Shown here: one piece after another, positions 25,949-35,380 of the stretch
Layout of the letters: each line of letters starts with the position of its first letter
Numbering within the stretch: the first letter of the stretch is position 1
Source of the DNA: Pseudomonadaceae bacterium
Lineage (GTDB): Bacteria; Pseudomonadota; Gammaproteobacteria; Pseudomonadales; Halomonadaceae
Assembly (NCBI GenBank): GCA_012727935.1
Contig: JAAYGA010000331.1
Span: forward strand, 1-35,380
Direction: 5' to 3'
DNA length: 35,380 nucleotides
Program-made: the position numbers and the translations under genes
Notes under the pieces: model-generated
What the model was told of the DNA's origin: nothing
Database searches by the model: none
Seen by the model: only the letters and a program-made list of their open reading frames with translations

Positions 25949-27123
25949 TACGTCTTGCCATTTTAGGTGCTACAGGCTCAGTCGGGCAATCTACCCTTGA
26001 AGTGGTGGCACGCAATGCTGATAAATACCAAGTGTTTGCTGTTTCAGGTTACCAGCGCCTTACGGAACTGCTAAATATCTGTAAAAAATTCCAACCCAAG
26101 CTTGCGGCTGTTCCTGCCAATGCAGCAGTTAGCTTTCAACAACAGTTGCAAGCAGCAGGCTGTAAAACAGAGGTGGTTGCTGGTGAAGAAGGCTTAGAAA
26201 CCCTTGCCAGCACACCTGAAGTGGATGTTGTGGTCGCGGCCATAGTGGGTGCCGCTGGTTTAGTGCCAACCCTAGCTGCAGTTAAAGCCGGTAAGCGCAT
26301 TTTACTGGCCAACAAAGAAGCCTTGGTGATGTCGGGCGCACTATTTATGGATGCGGTTGAAAAGTATCAAGCCACGCTTTTGCCTATTGATTCAGAACAT
26401 AATGCCATTTTTCAGTGCTTACCAGCCAATTTTGCTAAGCGCAGTTTTGCTGAACAAGGCATTGAAAAGCTGTTGTTAACGGCTTCAGGTGGGCCTTTTC
26501 GTGGCTGGTCAAAAGAAGCATTAAAAGACGTTACGCCAGCGCAAGCCGTGGCCCACCCTAACTGGTCGATGGGGCGTAAAATCTCAGTGGATTCAGCAAC
26601 TTTAATGAACAAAGGCTTAGAGCTGATTGAAGCCTGCTGGTTGTTTAATGTACAACCACAACAAATTGAAGTAGTGGTTCATCCACAAAGCATTATTCAT
26701 TCAATGGTGAGCTACCGTGATGGCTCGGTCTTGGCTCAGCTAGGTAACCCCGATATGCGTACCCCCATTGCCCACGCTTTGGCTTGGCCTAAACGCATTG
26801 ATGCAGGGGTTAGTCCGTTGAATTTAATGACAGCCGCAGCCTTAACCTTTGAACAACCTAATAACCTTGCTTTTCCCTGTTTAGCGTTAGCACGCCAAGC
26901 TTTTCAAGCCGGTGGAACCGCGCCTGCCATTTTAAACGCAGCTAATGAAGTGGCTGTAGCGGCCTTTCTTGAACAGCGCATTCGCTTCACTGACATACCC
27001 AAAGTTATTAATCGCGTCCTTGATCTAAGCCGTATTCAAGCAGCAAACGATCTTGAACTTTTACTGTCAGAAGACCGGCGTGCCAACCAAGTGGCACAGA
27101 AAATCATTCAAAAGCTGCATTAA
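25945..27123 (+). CDS. dxr: 1-deoxy-D-xylulose 5-phosphate reductoisomerase
   Basis: It converts DXP to MEP in the non-mevalonate isoprenoid pathway, supplying IPP to the adjacent uppS reaction. The 392 residues show [15 protein letters not shown] (NADPH site, 8-22), [12 protein letters not shown] (metal/substrate Asp, Glu), [38 protein letters not shown], and [10 protein letters not shown]. It starts with GTG overlapping the cdsA stop. Confidence 0.97.
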   Translation: MIRLAILGATGSVGQSTLEVVARNADKYQVFAVSGYQRLTELLNICKKFQPKLAAVPANAAVSFQQQLQAAGCKTEVVAGEEGLETLASTPEVDVVVAAIVGAAGLVPTLAAVKAGKRILLANKEALVMSGALFMDAVEKYQATLLPIDSEHNAIFQCLPANFAKRSFAEQGIEKLLLTASGGPFRGWSKEALKDVTPAQAVAHPNWSMGRKISVDSATLMNKGLELIEACWLFNVQPQQIEVVVHPQSIIHSMVSYRDGSVLAQLGNPDMRTPIAHALAWPKRIDAGVSPLNLMTAAALTFEQPNNLAFPCLALARQAFQAGGTAPAILNAANEVAVAAFLEQRIRFTDIPKVINRVLDLSRIQAANDLELLLSEDRRANQVAQKIIQKLH

Positions 27124-27147
27124 CCACCTGCGGATTCAAACGCCTTT

Positions 27148-28503
27148 ATGGATTTATTACACACTGTTTTTTCGCTTATTATCACGCTAGGCATTCTTAT
27201 TACCTTCCACGAGTTCGGTCACTTTTGGGTGGCTCGCCGCTGTGGTGTTAAAGTGCTGCGCTTTTCGGTTGGTTTTGGCAAACCTTTGCTGCGCTGGCAC
27301 GACAAGCAAGGCACCGAATACGTGATTGCCGCCTTACCCTTGGGCGGTTATGTAAAAATGCTGGATGAACGTGAAGGCAATGTACCCGAAGCCTTAGCCG
27401 ACCAATCTTTTAATAGCAAAAGTGTGGGCCAGCGTTTTGCCATAGTTGCAGCAGGGCCTTTGGCTAACTTTTTACTGGCAATCGTTGCTTACTGGTTTAT
27501 TTTTATTGTTGGTACGCAAGTGCCTGCGCCGCTGGTTGGGCAGGTGGAAATTGGTTCACCCGCTGCCTTGGCAGGCTTAAGGCAGGGCGATGAAATTTTA
27601 AGTGTAAATGGCAATGCCACCCCTAGCTGGCAAGAAGTGGGGCTAGGCTTGCTAGCACGCATGGGCGAAACCACCCAAGTCACTTTAAATGTACAAAATG
27701 AACAAGACAGCTATCAGCGTGAATTGAGTGTGCAGCTTACCCAGTTTTTGGCGGGGCAAGAACAGCCCGACCCTTTTGGCACCCTTGGCATTAATCCTTG
27801 GCGGCCTGAAGTAGCGCCAGTGTTGGGCGCAATTCAAGCCTCAGGCGCAGCAGAAGAGGCAGGGTTGCAAGCTGGCGATAAAATTACTGCGGTTAATAAC
27901 CTGCCCATTAACAGCTGGGCGGCTTTAGTTGAACAGCTGCAAACTAACGCCAATACAGAACTGTATTTAACCCTAGAAAGAAACCAGCAAACCTTGCAAC
28001 TGGCCGTTACACCCGGAGTTAGGCTGCTAGACGATGGCCGTGAAGTGGGCTTTATTGGCGCTGGTGTACAAATGCCAGAATGGCCAGCGGAACTCTTGCG
28101 TGAGCAGCGTTTTGGCCCAATAGATTCACTGCTACGCGCCTCGCAAAAAACCCTAGACATGAGCTGGTTAACCTTAAATTCGATTGGCAAAATGGTGACT
28201 GGTTTAATTAGTCCCCAGAACTTATCTGGCCCCATTACCATTGCACGGGTTGCCAGCGATTCAGCACGTTCTGGCTGGGAAAGTTACATTAGCTTTTTAG
28301 CCTATGTCAGCATTAGTTTAGGCATACTGAACCTGCTGCCCATTCCTGTGCTTGATGGTGGGCATTTGCTTTTTTATGCTATTGAAGCCATTCGACGCAA
28401 ACCAGTGGCTGAAGCCGTGCAAGAAGCGGCCACCCGTGTTGGCGTACTTATGTTGGGTAGTTTAATGCTGCTGGCTTTTTACTTTGACCTGCTGCGCCTT
28501 TAG
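27148..28503 (+). CDS. rseP: Site-2 intramembrane zinc metalloprotease RseP
   Basis: RseP cleaves anti-sigma factor RseA and residual signal peptides within the inner membrane. The 451 residues show HEFGH (H21, E22, H25) in the first helix, a beta-loop GFGKPLLRW, two PDZ domains (about 115-200 and 205-290) and the third zinc ligand in LNLLPIPVLDGGHLLF. At least four membrane segments are seen. It is 24 bp after dxr and 148 bp before bamA. Confidence 0.97.
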   Translation: MDLLHTVFSLIITLGILITFHEFGHFWVARRCGVKVLRFSVGFGKPLLRWHDKQGTEYVIAALPLGGYVKMLDEREGNVPEALADQSFNSKSVGQRFAIVAAGPLANFLLAIVAYWFIFIVGTQVPAPLVGQVEIGSPAALAGLRQGDEILSVNGNATPSWQEVGLGLLARMGETTQVTLNVQNEQDSYQRELSVQLTQFLAGQEQPDPFGTLGINPWRPEVAPVLGAIQASGAAEEAGLQAGDKITAVNNLPINSWAALVEQLQTNANTELYLTLERNQQTLQLAVTPGVRLLDDGREVGFIGAGVQMPEWPAELLREQRFGPIDSLLRASQKTLDMSWLTLNSIGKMVTGLISPQNLSGPITIARVASDSARSGWESYISFLAYVSISLGILNLLPIPVLDGGHLLFYAIEAIRRKPVAEAVQEAATRVGVLMLGSLMLLAFYFDLLRL

Positions 28504-28651
28504 GTTATTAAAGCGTGTGAATTAAAGTTTAAGGCGTTAACCGCCCATTATTTTTTACTGCTGCCTTGTTTGCATACAGGCTTTTACATTACTGTTGGTA
28601 GCTGCCATTAAAAGGCAGAGTAAATACCCACTAAAACGGATACTGAACAGC

Positions 28652-31042
28652 GTGAAACTTCGCAATTCAATTTTTTTTACTCAATGCCTACTGCTAGTAT
28701 TCACCTTAATCAGTGGTGCTAATTTAGCCGCTGCCGACCGCACCTTTCAAATGGAAGACCTGCGTATTGAAGGCTTGCAACGGGTTTCACCGGGCACAGT
28801 TTTTTCAGAACTGCCCCTGCAAACCAACGAGCCAATTAGCTTAATGCAAATCACCCAAGCCACTAAGCAGCTGTTTGCTACTGGCTTGTTTGATGACGTT
28901 GCCGTTTATGAAGACAATAACCAACTAGTGCTGAAGGTTAAAGAACGCCCCACCCTGCAAAAGCTAAAAATTGAAGGCAACAAAAAAGTAAGCACCGAAG
29001 ACCTAACCAAAGGCTTAACACAGGCTGGGCTAGAAGAAGGGCAAATTTTTCAGCGTTCAACCCTTGATAAAATTAAATTAGAACTTGAGCGTATGTACCA
29101 CGCCCAAGGCCGTTATAACGCAAAAATAACCAGCGAAGTGGAAACACTGCCCCGTAATCGGGTTGCAGTTAAAATCACCATTGCCGAAGGCAGTGTGGCC
29201 GCTATTCGGCGCATTAACCTAGTGGGTAACCACAATTACAGCAACAAAGAACTGCTGAAAAACTTTGAGTTAAACCAAACCCAAGGCTGGACTTTGTTTT
29301 CATCGGCCGATCAATATTCCCGTGAAAAATTAGGTGGCGACTTAGAGCGCCTCAGGTCTTGGTATTTAGACAAGGGTTACCTACGCTTTAATGTGGAATC
29401 GACCCAAGTATCTATCAGCCCCGACAAACAAGATATTTTCATTACCGTGAATGTGTTTGAAGGCGACCAATACAAGGTTAGCGAAGTTGAACTGGCAGGT
29501 GAACTTATTTTAGAAGAAGCACAGCTTGCAAGTTTAATACGCCTAACGGCAGGCGATGTATTTTCTCGTAGCGCCATGACTGCCTCAAGTGAGGGCATTC
29601 GCAGCCGCTTAGGCATTGAAGGCTACACTTTTGCTGAAGTGAATGGCCGCCCCGACATTGATGATGAGAAAAAAGAAGTAAAACTGACATTCTTGGTTGA
29701 TCCAGGCCGCCGCAGCTATGTACGCAGAATTAACTTTAATGGCAATATCAGCACCAAAGATGACGTGTTACGCAGGGAAATGATTCAACTTGAAGGCGCT
29801 TCGGCCAATACCGATTTAATTCAACAATCTAAACAACAGCTAGAACGCCTTGGCTTTTTCAGCAGCGTTAACGTTGAAACGCAACCCATTGCTGGCAAGC
29901 CCGATTTAATCGACGTCAACTACACAGTAGAAGAACAGCCCTCGGGTTCTATTTCTGCCAGCGTAGGTTATTCACAATCCAGCGGCGTAGTGTTTGGTGC
30001 TGCTTTATCGCAAAACAACTTTTTAGGCACAGGTAATATCGTTAGCCTAGGCGCTAACCGCAGTGATTACCGAACCAGCTATAACTTTTCTTATTTAAAC
30101 CCCTATTACACCATTGACGGTGTTTCCAGAGGTTTTAATATGTTTTACCGTGAAACCGACTTTAAAAATGAAGACTATGGTATTTCAAGCTATGCCACCG
30201 ATGCCTATGGTTTTAACGTCACCTATGGCTACCCCATTTCACGCTTTAGCCGTTTAAGTTTATCGCTAGGTTTTGACAACACTAACGTTAAAGCAGAAAG
30301 ATTGGTGGCTTCAGATTTTATTTTACTCGATGATATTCGTGCGTTTAATGCGCTGCATGGTTTAGAGTTTTTTAACTATAAACTTACGGGGCGCTGGACA
30401 AAAAACCAACTGAATCGCGGCATTCTTGCCAGTGCCGGCAGCTACCAAAGTTTAAGCTTAGAAGTAGCAACCCCAGGTTCTGACTATGAGTTTTTTAAAG
30501 CCAATTACCGTGGCCAAAAATATTTTCCTTTAGCTGACAGCTGGTCACTTAAATTTAAAACCGATTTAGGTTATGGTGGCGGCCTAAGCAGCCAATACAA
30601 CCAACTGCCTTTTTATGAAAACTACTTTTCAGGTGGTTTAAGTTCGGTGCGTGGTTACCGTTCCAATAGTTTGGGGCAACGTAGCACACAAACTGACGGC
30701 TTAGGTGGCAATACAAGAGAAACAACCAACGCCTTAGGTGGCAACGTGTTAATTGAAGGCTCTGCTGAGCTTATCTTCCCCCTACCCTTTATTGAAGATC
30801 AGCGTTCGATGCAAACCAGCTTTTTTATTGATGGTGGTAATGTTTTTTCTACCCAATGTGTACCCGGGCATAACAGCTGTATTAAAGGCATAGAACTAGA
30901 TGATATGCGCTATTCAGCAGGTGTTAGCTTAACTTGGCTAACGGCTATTGGCCCTTTAGCCTTTAGCATTGCTCAGCCACTTAACGATGGCCCTAAAGAC
31001 CGTACTGAATTTTTCCAATTCTCACTTGGACAAACCTTCTAA
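28652..31042 (+). CDS. bamA: Outer-membrane assembly factor BamA
   Basis: BamA inserts beta-barrel proteins into the outer membrane. From a GTG at 28652 the protein is 796 residues, close to E. coli (810), with a normal signal peptide (MKLRNSIFFTQCLLLVFTL...NLAAA). The ORF track start (TTG at 28595) would add 19 residues before the signal. Five POTRA domains (about 25-420) are followed by a 16-strand barrel with the VRGYR loop-6 motif, ending in F (FSLGQTF). The 148-bp gap before it holds a CTGCC-ATTAAAA-GGCAG hairpin; I found no clear sigma-E promoter. Confidence 0.95.
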   Translation: MKLRNSIFFTQCLLLVFTLISGANLAAADRTFQMEDLRIEGLQRVSPGTVFSELPLQTNEPISLMQITQATKQLFATGLFDDVAVYEDNNQLVLKVKERPTLQKLKIEGNKKVSTEDLTKGLTQAGLEEGQIFQRSTLDKIKLELERMYHAQGRYNAKITSEVETLPRNRVAVKITIAEGSVAAIRRINLVGNHNYSNKELLKNFELNQTQGWTLFSSADQYSREKLGGDLERLRSWYLDKGYLRFNVESTQVSISPDKQDIFITVNVFEGDQYKVSEVELAGELILEEAQLASLIRLTAGDVFSRSAMTASSEGIRSRLGIEGYTFAEVNGRPDIDDEKKEVKLTFLVDPGRRSYVRRINFNGNISTKDDVLRREMIQLEGASANTDLIQQSKQQLERLGFFSSVNVETQPIAGKPDLIDVNYTVEEQPSGSISASVGYSQSSGVVFGAALSQNNFLGTGNIVSLGANRSDYRTSYNFSYLNPYYTIDGVSRGFNMFYRETDFKNEDYGISSYATDAYGFNVTYGYPISRFSRLSLSLGFDNTNVKAERLVASDFILLDDIRAFNALHGLEFFNYKLTGRWTKNQLNRGILASAGSYQSLSLEVATPGSDYEFFKANYRGQKYFPLADSWSLKFKTDLGYGGGLSSQYNQLPFYENYFSGGLSSVRGYRSNSLGQRSTQTDGLGGNTRETTNALGGNVLIEGSAELIFPLPFIEDQRSMQTSFFIDGGNVFSTQCVPGHNSCIKGIELDDMRYSAGVSLTWLTAIGPLAFSIAQPLNDGPKDRTEFFQFSLGQTF

Positions 31043-31058
31043 TTTAAAGGATAAAACC

Positions 31059-31583
31059 ATGAAAATTAATCGCTTAATTACTGCTTTTTTATTGGTATTT
31101 TTATTAAGCCTAAGCTTGGGTGTAGCAGCCAATGATTTTAAATCGGCGCGGGTTGCCGTGCTTGATTGGCAGGGTGCTTTAATGGAGTCGACCAAAGTTA
31201 AGGACGAGTTCAAAAAAGCTGAGCAGCAATTAAGTGGTGAACAAGCTAGAGCAAGGCAACTAGCAGAAGAAGGACGCAGCCTGCAAGAGCGCCTACAACG
31301 CGACGCCTCTATTATGAGTGAAGATGAGCGCCGTAAAGCAGCGCAACAAATAGAGCAAAAAACCCAAGAGTTTCAATTTATTGCTTCCAGACTACAAAAA
31401 CAGCTGCAAGAAATGCGTCAAGAAATTGTTGAGCGTCACCGCCCAACCCTTGAAAAGGCTGTAAACGAAGTCATTGAAGAGTATAAAATAGACATCCTTT
31501 TAGACAGACAGGCGGTTGCTTTTGCTCGTCCACAGTTTGATTTAACGCAAGCTGTTGCTAAAAAGCTTAATAAGGTGAAATAA
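31059..31583 (+). CDS. skp: Periplasmic chaperone Skp (OmpH family)
   Basis: Skp binds unfolded outer-membrane proteins in the periplasm. The mature form is mainly a long coiled coil (about 45-135, with QQLSGEQARARQLAEEGRSLQERL), and the trimerisation strands are VAVLDWQGAL and IDILLDRQAVAFA. A signal peptide (MKINRLITAFLLVFLLSLSLGVAAN) begins at the ATG at 31059 with AAAGGA upstream. The ORF track start at 30969 lies inside bamA and is rejected. Length 174. Confidence 0.94.
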   Translation: MKINRLITAFLLVFLLSLSLGVAANDFKSARVAVLDWQGALMESTKVKDEFKKAEQQLSGEQARARQLAEEGRSLQERLQRDASIMSEDERRKAAQQIEQKTQEFQFIASRLQKQLQEMRQEIVERHRPTLEKAVNEVIEEYKIDILLDRQAVAFARPQFDLTQAVAKKLNKVK

Positions 31584-31591
31584 CATTAGCC

Positions 31592-32626
31592 ATGAAAACT
31601 TTTACACTAGCCGAATTAGCCGCTTACTTAGGTGCTGAACTACACGGTGACCCTAACTTTTCAGTCACCGGTTTGGGCAGCCTTAAAACAGCCACTAAGC
31701 AGCAGGTTAGCTTTTTAAGCAATCCTAAATACACCAGCCAGCTTAAGCATTCACAAGCAGGGGCCGTGCTACTTAAACCTAGCCAAACCAGCCAATTTCA
31801 AGGCAACATTCTTGCCTTAGCCAACCCCTATTTGGGCTTTGCTAAGCTTAGCCATTTATTTGACGATGATCGCCCAACTGCAGGGCAAGTGCATCCAACC
31901 GCCATTGTTGCCGCCGATGCAACCCTTCACCCAACCGTTCACCTAGGCCCTGGGGTGGTCATTGAATCGGGCTGTACTCTTGCAGCTGGCGTGGTTATCG
32001 GTGCTCATTCGGTTATTGCTAAGGGTTGTAGTATTGGCGAAAATACCCACCTTTACCCAAGGGTTACCCTCTACCGTCGAGTGCAGGTAGGTAAAGATTG
32101 CATCATTCATTCAGGCGCAGTAATTGGTGCTGACGGCTTTGGGTTTGCGCCCACCGGCGCTGACTGGATAAAAATTGCCCAGCTAGGCAAGGTAATTATT
32201 GAAGACAAGGTTGAAGTGGGTGCTAATTCAACCATCGACAGAGGCGCTTTAGGTGACACCCTAATTTGCCGTGATGTAAAAATAGACAACCTAGTACATA
32301 TTGGCCACAACGCCAAAATTGGTGAACACACCGCTTTGGCAGCCTTTGCAGGTATTTCAGGCTCTACCGATATTGGCGCTAACTGCCTTTTGGGTGGACA
32401 CAGTGGTTTTGCTGGCCACATTAAAGTTTGTGACAATGTACAACTTACCGGCATGGCGATGGTAACGGGCTCAATTACAGAACCTGGCACCTATTCTTCA
32501 GGCACAGGTTTACTGCCGAGTCTTCGCTGGCGTAAAAGTGCTGTGCGCTTCAGACAACTAGAAGAACTTAATCAAAAAGTTAAGAATCTTGAAAATCAGC
32601 TCCGGCAGCTTACTGACCCGGAATAA
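31592..32626 (+). CDS. lpxD: UDP-3-O-(3-hydroxyacyl)glucosamine N-acyltransferase
   Basis: This is the third enzyme of lipid A synthesis. The 344 residues include an N-terminal uridine-binding domain (LAELAAYLGAELHG...), a left-handed beta helix of hexapeptide repeats (about 100-290) and a C-terminal coiled helix (FRQLEELNQKVKNLENQLRQL). The catalytic His region is NLVHIGHNAKIGEHTALAAFAGISGS. It follows skp by 8 bp, the conserved order. Confidence 0.97.
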   Translation: MKTFTLAELAAYLGAELHGDPNFSVTGLGSLKTATKQQVSFLSNPKYTSQLKHSQAGAVLLKPSQTSQFQGNILALANPYLGFAKLSHLFDDDRPTAGQVHPTAIVAADATLHPTVHLGPGVVIESGCTLAAGVVIGAHSVIAKGCSIGENTHLYPRVTLYRRVQVGKDCIIHSGAVIGADGFGFAPTGADWIKIAQLGKVIIEDKVEVGANSTIDRGALGDTLICRDVKIDNLVHIGHNAKIGEHTALAAFAGISGSTDIGANCLLGGHSGFAGHIKVCDNVQLTGMAMVTGSITEPGTYSSGTGLLPSLRWRKSAVRFRQLEELNQKVKNLENQLRQLTDPE

Positions 32627-32704
32627 AATAATAGCCCTGAACTTTCAGGCGCTCAATAACTTAACGCCAATCCTATTTTTAGCGTTTTTTAGAGGCAAAA
32701 ATCC

Positions 32705-33145
32705 ATGATTATGGATGTTAACGAAATTAGAAAATACCTTCCTCACCGCTACCCTTTTTTATTGGTTGATAGGGTAACTGAGTTTGAACTAGGCAAATCC
32801 ATTGTCGCCTACAAAAACATTACGGTTAACGAACCTTATTTTTTAGGCCACTTTCCAGAACACCCCATTTTTCCAGGGGTATTAATCATTGAAGCTATGG
32901 CACAAGCTGCCGGTATATTGGGCTTTAAAACGGTTAATAAATTACCAGCAGACGGCCACCTTTATTATTTTGTCGGCTGTGAAAAAACCCGTTTTAAGCG
33001 CCCTGTGGTGCCGGGTGATCGCTTAACATTAGAAGCCAGCGTGCTACGTGAAAAGCGTGGTATCTGGGTGTTTGCTTGCCGCTCTCATGTTGACGGTGAA
33101 CTGGTTTGTGAAACTGAAATAACCTGTGCGGAGAAAAAAGTTTGA
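32705..33145 (+). CDS. fabZ: 3-hydroxyacyl-[acyl-carrier-protein] dehydratase FabZ
   Basis: It dehydrates 3-hydroxyacyl-ACP in fatty acid elongation and competes with LpxA/LpxD for the same acyl pool. The 146 residues carry [13 protein letters not shown], the catalytic His in [11 protein letters not shown] and Glu in [10 protein letters not shown]. The ATG at 32705 has AGAGG 10 bases ahead; ATG 32711 is the alternative. The 78-bp gap after lpxD has two small hairpins (CCTGA-ACTT-TCAGG; AACGC...GCGTT followed by T's). Confidence 0.97.
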   Translation: MIMDVNEIRKYLPHRYPFLLVDRVTEFELGKSIVAYKNITVNEPYFLGHFPEHPIFPGVLIIEAMAQAAGILGFKTVNKLPADGHLYYFVGCEKTRFKRPVVPGDRLTLEASVLREKRGIWVFACRSHVDGELVCETEITCAEKKV

Positions 33146-33915
33146 GTCTAATTCATGCTACCGCACTAATAGACCCATCAGCGCAACTGGCAGACGATGT
33201 TGAAGTAGGTCCCTATTCAATTATCGGCCCTGAAGTAGTGATTGGCGCTGGCACGGTTATTGGCCCTCACGTGGTTATTAAAGGCCCGACCACCCTAGGT
33301 GAACGCAATCGTATTTTTCAGTTTGCAAGCGTAGGAGAAGATTGCCAAGACAAAAAATACAAGGGTGAACCCACCCGTTTAGAAATGGGCGATGACAACG
33401 TGGTGCGCGAAAGCGTCACCCTGCACCGTGGCACCTCACAAGATTTAAGCCTAACTAAAATAGGTAATGGCAACTTATTTATGGCTTATTCACACGTTGC
33501 CCATGACTGTGTTGTAGGTAATAACTGCATTCTAGCCAACCAAGCCACCTTGGCTGGGCACGTTACCTTAGGTGATTTTGTTATTTTAGGCGGGCTGTCG
33601 GCTATTCACCAATTTAGCCGTGTGGGTGCTCATGCCATGTGCGGCGGCGGCTCCATTATCTTAAAAGACATTCCTGCCTACGTTATGGCAAGCGGTCACC
33701 CTGCTGAAACACACGGCATTAACTACGAAGGTTTAAAGCGGCGGGGCTTTTCTAAAGAAGCCATGCAGGCTTTGCGTAACGCCTATAAAGTGGTGTTTCG
33801 CCAAGGTTTAAACCTGCAAGATGCTATCAGCCAAATTGAATCTAATCTTGTCTTGCCTGAAGTGCAGGTATTTTTAGACTCCATTAAAAATTCAACCCGT
33901 GGCATAACCCGTTGA
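33142..33915 (+). CDS. lpxA: UDP-N-acetylglucosamine O-acyltransferase
   Basis: This is the first enzyme of lipid A synthesis. The 257 residues form a hexapeptide beta helix (about 1-185), with the catalytic His in [10 protein letters not shown] and the selectivity loop in [22 protein letters not shown], plus a C-terminal helical domain. It starts at a TTG overlapping the fabZ stop (TTGA), with CGGAG eight bases upstream. No ATG or GTG near the homologous N-terminus offers a better start. Confidence 0.96.
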   Translation: MSLIHATALIDPSAQLADDVEVGPYSIIGPEVVIGAGTVIGPHVVIKGPTTLGERNRIFQFASVGEDCQDKKYKGEPTRLEMGDDNVVRESVTLHRGTSQDLSLTKIGNGNLFMAYSHVAHDCVVGNNCILANQATLAGHVTLGDFVILGGLSAIHQFSRVGAHAMCGGGSIILKDIPAYVMASGHPAETHGINYEGLKRRGFSKEAMQALRNAYKVVFRQGLNLQDAISQIESNLVLPEVQVFLDSIKNSTRGITR

Positions 33916-35048
33916 AAATTTATCTTGTTGCTGGAGAAATTTCCGGCGATATCTTAGGTGCAGGTTTAATTACTGAACTCAAAGCCCTCTACCCTACCGC
34001 TGAATTTCGCGGTATGGGTGGCGAACTAATGAAAAACGAAGGCTTAACCAGCCTTTACCCACTAGAAACTTTGTCAATTATGGGCTTGCTAGAAATACTT
34101 AAACACCTGCCCAAGCTAATTAAAGTAAGAAAACACCTTTACCAAGATGCTTTAGCTTGGGGTGCTGATCTAATGATTGGCATAGATTCCCCCGACTTTA
34201 ATTTAGGTTTAGAAAAAAAACTGCACGAACACGGCATGAAAACCGTGCATTACGTTAGCCCTTCGGTTTGGGCTTGGCGACAAGGCCGCATTAAAGGCAT
34301 TAAAAAAAGTGTCGATTTAATGCTTGCATTACTGCCTTTTGAAGCCGAATTTTACCACCAACACCAAATGCCCGTTACCTTTGTTGGTCACCCAACAGCC
34401 GACAAAACACCCATAGAGCCTAACAAAACTGCAGCACGCCAAGCTTTAGGCTTAACAGAAGAGCACCCCATTATCGGTTTGTTGCCCGGCTCTCGTGGCG
34501 GTGAAGTGGCACGTTTAGGGGCTTTATTTTTACAAACAGCCCAACAACTAAAAGCACTGCACCCACAAGCAGTCTTTTTGTTACCCGCCGCTTCAACTAA
34601 ACGCTATGCAGAAATTCAGCAGCTATTAATAGAACACCCCATCAAAGATTTACAGCTCATTCAAGGCAAAGCAGACCTAGTTTTACAAGCAGCCGATGTG
34701 TGCTTAGTTGCTTCTGGCACCGTGGCTTTAGAGGCACTTTTTTGCAAAACCCCCATGGTGGTTAGTTACAAACTGGCCCCCTTTACTTGGTGGGCTTCTA
34801 AATTCATGTTGAAATCTAAATGGGTGAGTTTGCCTAACCTGCTAGCCCAAAAAACACTGGTACCTGAACGCTTACAAGACCAAGCCAATGTTACTCAGTT
34901 AACAAAAGACCTAAATCAATTAATTACTCAGCCAGCAGTGGCTAACCAACAAACTCAAGCCTTTTATGCTATTCATCAACAACTTAGGTGCAACGCCAGC
35001 AAACAAGCAGCTAAGGCTATTGCAGCACTTTTAAATAGACAAACCTAA
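33912..35048 (+). CDS. lpxB: Lipid-A-disaccharide synthase
   Basis: It joins UDP-diacylglucosamine and lipid X to make the lipid A disaccharide at the inner membrane. The 378 residues (GT19) begin [20 protein letters not shown] and contain FRGMGGELM, GIDSPDFNLGLEKKL, YVSPSVWAWRQGRI, LLPGSRGGEV and VASGTVALEALFCKTPMVV. It starts at a TTG overlapping the lpxA stop (TTGA). The Shine-Dalgarno is weak, so coupling to lpxA translation is likely. Confidence 0.96.
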   Translation: MKIYLVAGEISGDILGAGLITELKALYPTAEFRGMGGELMKNEGLTSLYPLETLSIMGLLEILKHLPKLIKVRKHLYQDALAWGADLMIGIDSPDFNLGLEKKLHEHGMKTVHYVSPSVWAWRQGRIKGIKKSVDLMLALLPFEAEFYHQHQMPVTFVGHPTADKTPIEPNKTAARQALGLTEEHPIIGLLPGSRGGEVARLGALFLQTAQQLKALHPQAVFLLPAASTKRYAEIQQLLIEHPIKDLQLIQGKADLVLQAADVCLVASGTVALEALFCKTPMVVSYKLAPFTWWASKFMLKSKWVSLPNLLAQKTLVPERLQDQANVTQLTKDLNQLITQPAVANQQTQAFYAIHQQLRCNASKQAAKAIAALLNRQT

Positions 35049-35066
35049 GCAGGCAAACCCAAACCA

Positions 35067-35380
35067 ATGAAAAAAAACCCACCAGCGCCTTTAACCGCCG
35101 CTGAAATTCCTTACCAAGGCTTGTTACTTGCAGGTGTTGATGAAGCAGGCCGTGGGCCTTTAATTGGTTCCGTGGTGGCCGCTGCGGTTATTCTTGATCC
35201 AAACCAGCCCATTTTTGGCCTAGATGATTCTAAAAAGCTGACTGAAAAAAAGCGTGAAGCTTTGGCAATAGAAATAAAACAAAAAAGCCTAGCTTGGGCA
35301 ATAGCAGAAGCCAGTGCCGCAGAAATTGACCAACTGAATATTTTACAAGCCAGCTTTTTAGCCATGCAACGGGCGATTGA
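35067..35380 (+). CDS. rnhB: Ribonuclease HII (5' part, cut by window end)
   Basis: RNase HII cuts the RNA strand of RNA-DNA hybrids and removes misincorporated ribonucleotides. The ORF runs off the window, which is why the track omits it. It begins [18 protein letters not shown] and continues with [16 protein letters not shown], holding the catalytic Asp-Glu pair, and [13 protein letters not shown]. It directly follows lpxB (18 bp), the conserved order. The minus-strand ORF 35111-35365 in the track is its shadow. Confidence 0.95.
   Translation, partial: MKKNPPAPLTAAEIPYQGLLLAGVDEAGRGPLIGSVVAAAVILDPNQPIFGLDDSKKLTEKKREALAIEIKQKSLAWAIAEASAAEIDQLNILQASFLAMQRAI

Noticed and set aside
28504-28651. 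Sigma-E promoter before bamA
   Set aside because: bamA is often sigma-E controlled, but I found no GAACTT-type -35 with a matching -10 in this gap.
30969-31058. N-terminal extension of skp overlapping bamA
   Set aside because: It would bury the signal peptide. The ATG at 31059 has AAAGGA and starts a normal signal sequence.
32627-32704. Terminator between lpxD and fabZ
   Set aside because: AACGC/GCGTT followed by T's is only a 5-bp stem with a 14-nt loop. It is too weak to call, though partial attenuation is possible.

Overview
The window is ordinary core chromosome from a gammaproteobacterium of moderately low GC content. The gene order priA / rpmE / short malic enzyme / PBP1A / pilMNOPQ-aroK-aroB-damX matches the Pseudomonas-Oceanospirillales arrangement rather than the enteric one. 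The glnD-map | rpsB-tsf-pyrH-frr-uppS-cdsA-dxr-rseP-bamA-skp-lpxD-fabZ-lpxA-lpxB-rnhB string is the standard gammaproteobacterial cluster. I infer an Oceanospirillales-like relative but cannot name a genus. Leucine codon CTA is preferred even in rpsB and tsf, which is unusual for the group. There are no tRNA or rRNA genes and no CRISPR array.

Layout. 1-127: right end of an ISL3-type insertion sequence with the last 37 codons of its transposase. It is inserted into a type IV minor pilin gene (pilV-like, minus strand), which is also frameshifted in an A9 run. Upstream of that gene lies an intact FimT/GspH-type minor pilin, followed by priA (minus). rpmE and a malic enzyme (maeB) run on the plus strand, then mrcA (PBP1A) on the minus strand. 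Divergent from mrcA is the type IV pilus assembly operon pilMNOPQ, running through aroK, aroB, a DamX-like AAA+/SPOR protein and a small acidic hypothetical protein, up to a bidirectional terminator at 16.4 kb. Converging on that terminator is the minus-strand series map - glnD - yffB-like - acidic hypothetical. From 20.8 kb everything is plus strand. A strong ribosomal-type promoter and structured leader precede rpsB and tsf. They are followed by UMP kinase, ribosome recycling factor, undecaprenyl- and phospholipid-precursor enzymes (uppS, cdsA), isoprenoid synthesis (dxr), RseP protease, outer-membrane assembly (bamA, skp) and lipid A synthesis (lpxD, fabZ, lpxA, lpxB). The window ends inside rnhB.

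How the genes fit together. The pilM-Q products form the inner-membrane platform, alignment complex and secretin of a type IV pilus. The minor pilins at the left edge would prime the same machine, but the pilV-like one is broken, so pilus assembly may be altered. The right half is the envelope-biogenesis cluster coupled to translation factors.

I found no undescribed multi-gene system. The most interesting points are small: a 14-bp tandem triplication at the glnD start that places two five-codon minicistrons between the Shine-Dalgarno and the real start; the doubly broken pilV-like gene; a possible leader peptide with competing inverted repeats before pilM; structured leaders before rpmE, maeB and rpsB; and the CTA codon preference.
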